NCBI GenBank assembly: GCA_002347925.1
Contig: DDYL01000211.1
Location: 56,769-68,307 of the forward strand
Source: Chloroflexi bacterium UBA2235
GTDB taxonomy: Bacteria > Chloroflexota > UBA11872 > UBA12225
DNA length: 11,539 nucleotides
Direction of reading: 5' to 3'
Shown here piece by piece: positions 1 through 5,857 of this stretch. The translations under genes were made by a program, and so were the position numbers. Under the pieces are notes generated by a model. It had not been told where the DNA came from, did no database searches, and saw only the letters and a program-made list of their open reading frames with translations. Position 1 is the stretch's first letter. The number at the start of each line of letters is the position of its first letter.

Positions 1-840
1 CGTCCCATCTTCAACACACGCGACGAACCACACGCGAGTTCGACCAAATACCGTCGTTTGCACTGCATTGCCGGTGACGCCAACCGGTCCGAGTGGGCAA
101 CGGCGATGAAGGTCGGCACAACCGCACTCGTCCTTGATCTCATCGAGGATGGGTGGAAGCCCGAGTTCGAGATTGCCGATCCCGTCAAGGCAATCAAGGA
201 CATCTCCCGGGACACTTCGTTGACCACAACCGTCCCGATGACCTTCGGACGTCCGATGACCGCACTCGCCATCCAGCACTTGATCCTGAAAGCATGCCAA
301 GCATCCTTTGCCGGGCGTGACCTGGAAACCGATTGGGTGCTTCTGCAGTGGGCGGAAGCGCTCGATGCCCTCGGATCAGACCCGGAGAAGCTCGCCACAC
401 GGGTGGACTGGATCATCAAGCGGTCACTCTTTGTCCAGATAGGAACAACAGGAGACCCGCGAATCTGGGGCGATGCCCGCCTCCGCCGTTTGGACATGGC
501 CTATCACATGATCGACCCGCGGGTCAGCCTCTTCGAGACCCTCCGCAAGCAAGGGCGTGTCATGAACCTCGTTGATCAAGGGCGCCTTGACGCATGCGCC
601 CAGACACCACCTGCGGGAACGAGAGGCGCAATCCGGGGCGCACTTCTGGCCCGGTTCGGACCGCAGATCCGGAAACTCGAATGGGACTCGGTCACATTTG
701 ACGTGGGATCCAAGGAATGGCGCCTCGACCTCGAGGACATCACCGGTCCGGTCATCGACCGGGTCATCGAACTCATTGACCGTTCCCCCGACCTCACAAG
801 CCTCGTCGCTACCATGAAGGGAGGATCACGTGACGCCTGA
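1..840 (+). CDS. dop: Depupylase/deamidase of Pup (Dop), 3' part
   Basis: The frame is open from base 1, so the gene starts upstream and 279 C-terminal residues are visible. Dop belongs to the glutamine-synthetase-like PafA/Dop family. It removes Pup from lysines of tagged proteins and, where Pup ends in Gln, deamidates it to Glu. Seen here: the family core NTRDEPHA (residues 5-12 of the fragment), then KYRRLH and GDANRSE, and the TALVLDLIEDG helix. The C-terminal domain has TRGAIRGALLARFG followed by WDSVTFD, which matches Dop (WDSVIFD in the mycobacterial protein as I remember it) better than PafA, and this decides the call. The catalytic Asp, the HENY motif and the Dop-specific loop lie outside the window. 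Its TGA overlaps the pup start by 11 bp, implying coupled translation. Because the Pup encoded next already ends in Glu, depupylation is the inferred main role. PafA is the alternative identity, but a better PafA candidate lies downstream. Confidence 0.88.
   Translation, partial: RPIFNTRDEPHASSTKYRRLHCIAGDANRSEWATAMKVGTTALVLDLIEDGWKPEFEIADPVKAIKDISRDTSLTTTVPMTFGRPMTALAIQHLILKACQASFAGRDLETDWVLLQWAEALDALGSDPEKLATRVDWIIKRSLFVQIGTTGDPRIWGDARLRRLDMAYHMIDPRVSLFETLRKQGRVMNLVDQGRLDACAQTPPAGTRGAIRGALLARFGPQIRKLEWDSVTFDVGSKEWRLDLEDITGPVIDRVIELIDRSPDLTSLVATMKGGSRDA
816..824 (+). promoter_or_regulatory. Ribosome binding site deciding the pup GTG start
   Basis: GAAGGGAGG lies inside the last codons of dop, 5 nt before the GTG at 830. 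It is the best Shine-Dalgarno sequence in the cassette and supports GTG as the pup start. It also fits strong, dop-coupled translation of Pup, the protein that would be needed in largest amount. Confidence 0.75.
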
Positions 841-1030
841 AACCGTGATCGCGATTGCACCCGAAGCCCCAACCAAGCCCGCAGAAACACCTACTGAAGC
901 ACCTTCGCGTCCATCTTCCGCGCCGGGTGAGACGGACACTGAAAAGTCGTCAGATAGTGACCTTGACGACGAAATCCAGCGCATCATCCGGGAGATCCCA
1001 GACCCGACCCCACAGCCCGGTGGTGAGTAG
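830..1030 (+). CDS. pup: Prokaryotic ubiquitin-like protein Pup (divergent, ends GGE)
   Basis: A 66-residue acidic, probably disordered protein between dop and pafA, ending in Gly-Gly-Glu. Pup is joined through its C-terminal Glu side chain to lysines of target proteins by PafA. The GTG start at 830 has a strong ribosome binding site, GAAGGGAGG at 816-824, with 5 nt spacing inside the end of dop. Residues 1-33 are rich in Pro, Thr, Ala and Glu (eight prolines). Residues 44-56, DLDDEIQRIIREI, form a predicted amphipathic helix with L45, I49, I52, I53 and I56 on one face, corresponding to the LLDEIDDVL helix of mycobacterial Pup. The second PafA-binding segment of known Pups (FVRxYVQK before GGQ/GGE) is missing and is replaced by IPDPTPQP. 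The proline-rich N-terminus is unlikely to form the coiled coil that docks on Mpa/ARC. Lysines are only K16 and K39. Identity rests on context, size, acidity and the GGE end; overall similarity is low. Confidence 0.85.
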   Translation: MTPETVIAIAPEAPTKPAETPTEAPSRPSSAPGETDTEKSSDSDLDDEIQRIIREIPDPTPQPGGE

Positions 1031-1059
1031 CTTCACGCAGTGGCATGAATGGCAGATGA

Positions 1060-1079
1060 CCGGGTAGCGAAGTTACCGG
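1060..1079 (+). other. Small hairpin in the pup-pafA gap
   Basis: CCGG(g)TA and TACCGG pair as six base pairs with one bulged G around a 7-nt loop, in the 73-bp gap between pup and pafA. No T-run follows, so it is not an obvious intrinsic terminator. It could stabilise the upstream dop-pup message relative to pafA, or mean nothing. The remainder of the gap holds only the pafA ribosome binding site (GGGGA, 1089-1093). Confidence 0.3.
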
Positions 1080-1103
1080 CGACGGTGCGGGGAAAATGAG
1101 CGA

Positions 1104-2657
1104 ATGGAAAATGCACTCTTTGGCACTGAGACCGAGTACGCAGCTGCCGGGAACATGAGCCCGACCGAGGTTGCCTACCGGATCAAGGACGGCATATTCG
1201 GTTCCCGGAAATACGGTCTCATCGAGCCTGCACCCCGGGAATGGGGGGAGAGCCCAGGCAACGGAGGGTTTCTTTTCAATGGGGGCCGCATGTACCTCGA
1301 TTCCGGCCACCTTGAGTATGCAACCCCTGAATGCCGGACCCTCGATGACCTGATCGCAGCCGAACACGCCGGCGACCGGATCCTTCTGTCAATGATTGAC
1401 GAGCTCCAGCTCAAGGGTGAGGCGTTCTTCATCAAGAACAACACCGATCACTTTGGCAACACCTACGGCTATCACGAGAACTACTGCATCCGGTCGAGCC
1501 CGCGAACGCGAGACTTCGTCGAAGGCATCCTTCCGTTCCTGGTGACCCGCCAGATCTTCGCCGGTGCCGGAATGTACAAGCCGGCCTCAACCCGTCCTCG
1601 CGCATCCCGCCTCCCGGCCCTTCCGGGAACCGTTGATGGGTCGCCACCGCCTCCCTTCCAGATCAGTCAGCGGGCACCTTTCACCTCCGTTGACGTCAGT
1701 CACCGCGTCCGGTTCGGGGGTCGTCCAATCCTGAACCTGCGGGATGAATCCCATGCCGGCCGGAGGTACAGCCGTCTCCACAACATCATCGGTGACGCGA
1801 ACCGGTCAGAATTCGCCACCAAACTGAAGATTGGGACGATGGCACTCGTCGCCCAGCTACTGGACGAGGGGTGGACCTCCGAGGTTGAGATCGAGCTTGA
1901 GGATCCGGTGGCATCCCTGAAGAAGATCTCAGGAGAGCCGACCGGAACGTGGATGGTCAAACTCGCGAATGGCAGCGAGATGTCCGCCATCGATATACAG
2001 CGCGTCTACCTCCACGAGGCAACCCGTCGTTACCTCGGCCGCGATGAGGACACCATCTGGGTGCTTCGCCAGTGGGCTTCGGTGCTCAACACATTGGAGA
2101 CCGACCGCTTCCGCTTGGACGGCTACCTCGATTGGGTCACAAAGTTCCTCCAGTTGAAGTCATTTGCGGCAAAGGCACCACGCGGGTGGGAAGAACCAGC
2201 CCTCATCAAGCTGGACCTGGCGTACCACCACATCGACCCGTCGGTCAGCCTGTTCAACCTGCTTCAGCGCCAAGGGAAGCTCCAACCGATCATTGCCCCT
2301 GAGCGCGCCGAAGCGATGATGGTCAATCCGCCGACCGGTTCTCGGGCCAACGCCCGTGGCCGGATTGTGCAGGCAATGTCGACCGCCCGCGCCGACAGTG
2401 ACATCAATTGGGCACTCATCTCGCGTCGTCTTGGTGAACGCGCCAGCTACGGGGACGAACGGACAATGGTGTACGAATACGTCGACGATTGGGTCGATGT
2501 GCAGCGGGCCGACGCGTGGTACCTGATCCCGTACGTCATTGACTGGGGCGCAATCGCCTACAAGAACCACATTCTGGAGCTTGGCGACCCATTCAGTGAG
2601 TACGGAGCTGAAGCATCCGGGTATTCAGCGACCGTTCCCGACTGGGTCGGTGCCTGA
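1104..2657 (+). CDS. pafA: Pup-protein ligase PafA-like
   Basis: 517 residues of the glutamine-synthetase-like PafA/Dop family. PafA uses ATP to activate the C-terminal Glu of Pup as acyl phosphate and joins it to target lysines. Visible motifs in order: GTETEY (7-12, with E9 as predicted metal ligand in the usual position), YLDSGHLEYATPEC (64-77, D66 as probable catalytic Asp), KNNTD (111-115), GYHENY (122-127), LPFLVTRQ (143-150), SQRAPF, NLRDESHA (211-218) and GDANRSE (230-236). The long loop typical of Dop between the first two motifs is absent, and NNTD resembles PafA while Dop usually has NNVD; hence PafA. Oddities: the usual HPEY reads HLEY, NTRDEPHA reads NLRDESHA, a Pro/Arg-rich insertion lies at about 158-185, and the C-terminal part is longer than in the roughly 450-residue actinobacterial PafA. 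The ATG has GGGGA at 1089-1093. The stop shares the palindrome TGATCA with the opposite gene. Confidence 0.85.
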   Translation: MENALFGTETEYAAAGNMSPTEVAYRIKDGIFGSRKYGLIEPAPREWGESPGNGGFLFNGGRMYLDSGHLEYATPECRTLDDLIAAEHAGDRILLSMIDELQLKGEAFFIKNNTDHFGNTYGYHENYCIRSSPRTRDFVEGILPFLVTRQIFAGAGMYKPASTRPRASRLPALPGTVDGSPPPPFQISQRAPFTSVDVSHRVRFGGRPILNLRDESHAGRRYSRLHNIIGDANRSEFATKLKIGTMALVAQLLDEGWTSEVEIELEDPVASLKKISGEPTGTWMVKLANGSEMSAIDIQRVYLHEATRRYLGRDEDTIWVLRQWASVLNTLETDRFRLDGYLDWVTKFLQLKSFAAKAPRGWEEPALIKLDLAYHHIDPSVSLFNLLQRQGKLQPIIAPERAEAMMVNPPTGSRANARGRIVQAMSTARADSDINWALISRRLGERASYGDERTMVYEYVDDWVDVQRADAWYLIPYVIDWGAIAYKNHILELGDPFSEYGAEASGYSATVPDWVGA

Positions 2658-3944
2658 TCACACATCTCCCGATGGGTCAGTCCGAATCACGCCGGCGCGT
2701 TCCAACCGCTTGATCGCTGCCGTGTCGTAACCGAGTTCGACCATGATCTCGTCCGTGTGTTCGCCGTGGCGCGGAGGACGACCGGGGGGTTCGTTTGCCT
2801 CCCGCGAATGTGCTTCACCCGTTCGCCACGGTTGGCCCGGTATCCGCACCGCGCCTGCGGGATGCTTAATCTCGTGAAGCAGTTCACGCTCGGCTACATA
2901 GCGGCTAGACGCCACCTGCCCGATGTCGTTGATCGGCCCGCAGGGAATGCCGGCATCGCGAAAACTGGAAACCCATTCGCCCACCGTGCGCGTCGCCAAC
3001 ACCGATGCAAGATCCGTGGTGAGTGTGTCCCGGTTTCGCACGCGCAGACCGTTGTCTGCATAACGCGGGTCCGCAGCCAGGTCTGGGCGCTGGATGACGG
3101 TGGTGAAGGACTGCCATAGCCGCTCATTGGGGACCGCGAGGGTGAAGTCCCCGTCGGATGCACGGAACGCCTGGTACGGGACAATAAACGGAAAACGGTT
3201 TCCCGATCTCCCAGGGACCCGGCCACTCACTTGGTAGCTCACCAAGTGGTAACCCATCAGGGAGACCTGTCCGTCAAAAAGAGCCACGTCAAGGAACGTG
3301 CCCTCGGCAATCGCGTCCCCCGCGGACCGCTTTCTCTCGCGGGCAAGCAAACCGCCAACGATGGCCACGGCCGCATTCGTGCCGGCAAGGATATCGGCCT
3401 CGGCAACGCCCGCCTTCACCGGGCCACCGTCCGGTTCTCCAGTGACACTCATCAGGCCGCCGGTGCCTTGGACAATCAGGTCATATCCCGGTTCTTGCGC
3501 TCCAGACCCTTCCTGCCCGTATGCCGAGATTGACGCATAGACGACGCCCGCGTTTACCGCCTTCACGCTTGCGTAATCAAGACCAAGTCTCGCGACAACC
3601 CCGGGACGGAAATTCTCAACGACAACGTCAGCCCTTTCCGCTAGCCCCAGACAGATCCTGAGACCGTCAACGCTCTTGAGATCGACTGCAATGCTTCGCC
3701 GACTTCGGTTCACTGAGAGGAAATAAGCGCTGTCGTCACCAAGGAACGGTGGCCCCCAAAATCGCGTCTCGTCGCCACCCCGGACGTCCTCGACCTTGAT
3801 GACGTCGGCACCCATGTCTGCAAGCAACCCGGTGCAATGCGGGCCGGCAAGTGCTCGCGAAAGGTCAAGGACTCGGTAACCCGCGAGTGGCCTTCCATGG
3901 TCCACGACTTGTCGGGCACCGTGTCCGCTTCCGTCTCTTGTCAT
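2658..3944 (-). CDS. CaiB/BaiF family III CoA-transferase
   Basis: 428 residues. Family III CoA-transferases move CoA from one acyl-CoA to a carboxylic acid through an enzyme-bound anhydride on an Asp. The N-terminal family signature LAGYRVLDLSRALAGP (about 20-35) is followed by LLADMGADVIKVE (40-52), RSIAVDLK (83-90), ADVVVENFRPG (105-115) and YASISAYGQEG (136-146). D155 in PGYDLIVQ is the predicted catalytic Asp, followed by GLMSVTGEPDGGPVK. Length is normal for the family (about 400), with a slightly long N-terminus. The ATG at 3944 has no clear Shine-Dalgarno; a GTG at codon 14 is another possible start. A TACAAT box just upstream would leave a very short leader. Many family members act on carnitine, formyl, succinyl/mesaconyl or bile-acid CoA esters, and substrate cannot be read from sequence. 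It stands alone between pafA (convergent) and the dehydrogenase (divergent). Confidence 0.93.
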   Translation of the reverse strand: MTRDGSGHGARQVVDHGRPLAGYRVLDLSRALAGPHCTGLLADMGADVIKVEDVRGGDETRFWGPPFLGDDSAYFLSVNRSRRSIAVDLKSVDGLRICLGLAERADVVVENFRPGVVARLGLDYASVKAVNAGVVYASISAYGQEGSGAQEPGYDLIVQGTGGLMSVTGEPDGGPVKAGVAEADILAGTNAAVAIVGGLLARERKRSAGDAIAEGTFLDVALFDGQVSLMGYHLVSYQVSGRVPGRSGNRFPFIVPYQAFRASDGDFTLAVPNERLWQSFTTVIQRPDLAADPRYADNGLRVRNRDTLTTDLASVLATRTVGEWVSSFRDAGIPCGPINDIGQVASSRYVAERELLHEIKHPAGAVRIPGQPWRTGEAHSREANEPPGRPPRHGEHTDEIMVELGYDTAAIKRLERAGVIRTDPSGDV

Positions 3945-3958
3945 CGTCGTCGCGCGGT

Positions 3959-3985
3959 ATTGTAGGGCGCGCCAGAGCCGTCCAA
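3959..3985 (-). promoter_or_regulatory. Possible promoter of the CoA-transferase gene
   Basis: Read on the - strand, TTGGAC (3985-3980) and TACAAT (3964-3959) are separated by 15 bp. TACAAT differs from the -10 consensus by one base; the -35 match and spacing are poorer. Transcription would start near 3952, only about 8 nt before the ATG at 3944, which would explain the missing ribosome binding site. The palindrome GGCGCGCC (3966-3973) lies in the spacer and could be an operator. The rest of the 181-bp divergent gap (3945-4125) shows no convincing promoter for the + strand gene. Confidence 0.35.
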
Positions 3986-4125
3986 GGGCACCATGCGGAG
4001 ACCCGGTTACCTAGCATCTGGACGTGAGGAGTTGGGCAAAGGAAACGTCTTGACCGCATTGGCGACCACGCGATCCTGCCCAAAGCGACCCCTCACCGCA
4101 AGCCACCGTCGAAAGGAAGAACCTC

Positions 4126-5175
4126 ATGCGTGCACGCGGTGTCGTCTTTGTCGGACCCGAACAGGCCGAACTTGAGGAATATGACGTCAGCGCCGGGAAC
4201 CTCGGTCCTCATGAAGCTCTTGTCGAATCTGAATACTCGATCATCAGCGCGGGCACTGAAGGGTCGTTCTTCACGAACCTGATGCCAAAGACCCCTCCAA
4301 TCTATCGGGCACAACCGATCATCTATCCGGCGCGGACTGGCTACGGCCATCTCGGAACCGTGCTGGCAACCGGGAGTGAGGTGAAAAACATCAATCCCGG
4401 AGACCGGATCCTGACGTTCAGCCGCCACGGATCCATCGTGCAGGCCAATACGGCCCGCTTCGCCTTGCAGGTCCCGTCAGACATCGATGGGCGCCACGCC
4501 ATCTTCACACGGATGGCGGGTGTCGCAATCTCCGCGGTCCGTTCTTCCTCCGTCCAGGCCGGCGATCGAGTGGCCATCATCGGCATGGGGCTGGTGGGAA
4601 ACTTCGCCGCGCAACTCTTCCAACTGGCGGGCGCCGAAGTGATTGCATTTGACATCAGCGAAATGCGCCTGCACCAGGCGCAAGCCTGCGGGATCGAAAA
4701 GGTCTTCAACTCGCGTGAGGTAGACCCCATCGCCGTGGTCCGTGACTGGGTCGGAAGTTCTGACGATCGCGGCGGTGCGAACATCGTCGTGGAGGCAATC
4801 GGGGAGAGTTCGCTTGTTGCGCAAGCCGTGGAGATGTGCGGCCGTCACGGCGAGGTCATCCTCCTGGGGAGCCCGCGTGCACCGTTCCCGGGCGACCTGA
4901 CCCCAATGCTTGCGCGCATCCACCTGCTCGCGATCCGAATGATTGGTGCCCTGGAATGGACCTTCCCCATCTCCGAGAACACCGAACGGGCCCGTGTCAC
5001 CATCGAGGGCAACTACCGCCAGATACTGCGTTGGATCCACGACCGTCGCCTTATTGTGGACCCACTTTTGACCCACGTTCTCTCTCCGGAAGCTTGTCAG
5101 GAGGCGTACTTCGGCCTCGCCCACCAGAAGGATGAGTACATAGGCGTCGTCTTCGACTGGTCTCGCATTCGCTAA
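4126..5175 (+). CDS. Zinc-independent medium-chain dehydrogenase/reductase
   Basis: 349 residues of the MDR (alcohol dehydrogenase-like) superfamily: an N-terminal GroES-like catalytic domain (about 1-125), a Rossmann domain (about 126-270), and a C-terminal return to the catalytic domain. Seen: YSIISAGTEGSFF (37-49), TGYGHLGTVLATG (71-83), the nucleotide motif GMGLVG (153-158), and D176 at the end of the second Rossmann strand, suggesting NAD(H) and not NADP(H). The three Cys are C188, C238 and C324. None sits where the catalytic zinc Cys would be (ISAGTE occupies that place), and the four-Cys structural zinc lobe is absent, so it is probably zinc-free. The ISAGTE form occurs in BchC-like and sugar-type MDR groups; substrate is unknown. 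The ATG is well supported by GAAAGGAAG at 4111-4119. It is divergent from the CoA-transferase, so the two could share control, but no shared pathway is evident. Confidence 0.87.
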   Translation: MRARGVVFVGPEQAELEEYDVSAGNLGPHEALVESEYSIISAGTEGSFFTNLMPKTPPIYRAQPIIYPARTGYGHLGTVLATGSEVKNINPGDRILTFSRHGSIVQANTARFALQVPSDIDGRHAIFTRMAGVAISAVRSSSVQAGDRVAIIGMGLVGNFAAQLFQLAGAEVIAFDISEMRLHQAQACGIEKVFNSREVDPIAVVRDWVGSSDDRGGANIVVEAIGESSLVAQAVEMCGRHGEVILLGSPRAPFPGDLTPMLARIHLLAIRMIGALEWTFPISENTERARVTIEGNYRQILRWIHDRRLIVDPLLTHVLSPEACQEAYFGLAHQKDEYIGVVFDWSRIR

Positions 5176-5197
5176 ACACCCCAATCCGAACCGTCAG

Positions 5198-5219
5198 GCG
5201 GGACTCAGACGCGGGACTC
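5198..5219 (+). repeat. Short direct repeat GCGGGACTC before the DUF6941 gene
   Basis: GCGGGACTC occurs at 5198-5206 and again at 5211-5219, in the 54-bp gap between the dehydrogenase and the next gene. The 13-bp period is not far from a helical turn, so it could bind a regulator. Two 9-mers in G+C-rich DNA may also be chance. Nothing else stands out in this gap. Confidence 0.25.
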
Positions 5220-5229
5220 TCAGGGAAAT

Positions 5230-5787
5230 ATGGGGCGTCGGGAATGCAGTGGAGTGCCGGGTGGTGGCACTATCAGTCACGACCGGAATGGAAATCTGCA
5301 GATGGATGACGACGCAACCAACTCCCCGACAACCGTGCGTTCACTCACCGGACAACGGGTCCGCGCCGAGGCGTTCATCCTCTGCGATGGCGTTCAGGTC
5401 CACGACGGCAAACTATTCATCCTCGGTGGCGGCTGGGACCGTTTGCTCGTCCGGGCTTTTCCAGTCGAACAGACCTTCGCACTCGCGATAAAACTCTCTG
5501 TGCCGGCGAGCGAGGCGTACCGTCCGATGGCCATGACCCTGGAGGTCCGTGATGAGGAAGGCACGATCGCCGGTGGGCACGTGCACTCGTCAATGATCGA
5601 AGTCAGTCGACCCCTTGGCTACGCTCCCCACGAGGATGTTCCGTGTTTCTTCCCATTGCACGTAGGGCTTGTTGTTCGTAAACCGGAACGTCTCACATTC
5701 GTGCTGTTGATCGATGGGAATCCGATCGCCCGGACCAGCATCCGCGTCGTTGCACACGCCGACGCGAGCCAACGTCCACCCGGTTGA
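5230..5787 (+). CDS. DUF6941-like protein of unknown function
   Basis: 185 residues from ATG 5230. The recognisable core is RAEAFILCDGVQVHDGK followed by LFILGGGWDRL, then alternating strands with AMTLEVRDEEGTIAGG, and VGLVVRKPERLTFVLLIDG near the end. This resembles a widespread small beta-rich family that I recognise as DUF6941; no biochemical role is known to me. No signal peptide or membrane segment is visible, so it should be cytoplasmic. The first 24 residues look unlike coding sequence of the family, and an in-frame ATG at 5302 (161 residues, starting MDDDATNS) may be the true start. The 5230 start has AGGGA only 3 nt away, and 5302 has only a weak GGAA 8 nt away, so the choice is open. 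It lies 54 bp after the dehydrogenase on the same strand and could be co-transcribed with it. Confidence 0.7.
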   Translation: MGRRECSGVPGGGTISHDRNGNLQMDDDATNSPTTVRSLTGQRVRAEAFILCDGVQVHDGKLFILGGGWDRLLVRAFPVEQTFALAIKLSVPASEAYRPMAMTLEVRDEEGTIAGGHVHSSMIEVSRPLGYAPHEDVPCFFPLHVGLVVRKPERLTFVLLIDGNPIARTSIRVVAHADASQRPPG

Positions 5788-5796
5788 GCATCGTCG

Positions 5797-5850
5797 CAAA
5801 GAGAAAATGAAACGATTGCGGACGCGCGTTTCCAGCAGCCGTCCGCAATC
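5797..5850 (-). terminator. Intrinsic terminator of the ABC exporter operon
   Basis: A perfect 11-bp inverted repeat, GATTGCGGACG (5814-5824) and CGTCCGCAATC (5840-5850), encloses a 15-nt loop. On the - strand the stem starts 7 bp past the exporter stop codon and is followed by the T-rich run GTTTCATTTTCTCTTT (5813-5798), as expected of a Rho-independent terminator. On the + strand no T-run follows, though the same hairpin may still slow transcription arriving from the DUF6941 gene. It fills most of the 70-bp convergent gap. Confidence 0.8.
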
Positions 5851-5857
5851 CACCTCG

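Noticed and set aside
1031..1103. A remnant of prcB/prcA between pup and pafA
   Set aside because: The gap is 73 bp and shows no proteasome-subunit coding trace; only a small hairpin and the pafA ribosome binding site are visible.
2160..2570. 136-codon - strand frame inside pafA
   Set aside because: It is antisense to the conserved C-terminal half of pafA, shows no family motifs, and has no ribosome binding evidence.
3993..4175. 60-codon + strand frame in the CoA-transferase/dehydrogenase gap
   Set aside because: It runs into the dehydrogenase gene in another frame, has no ribosome binding site, and the dehydrogenase start at 4126 is well supported.
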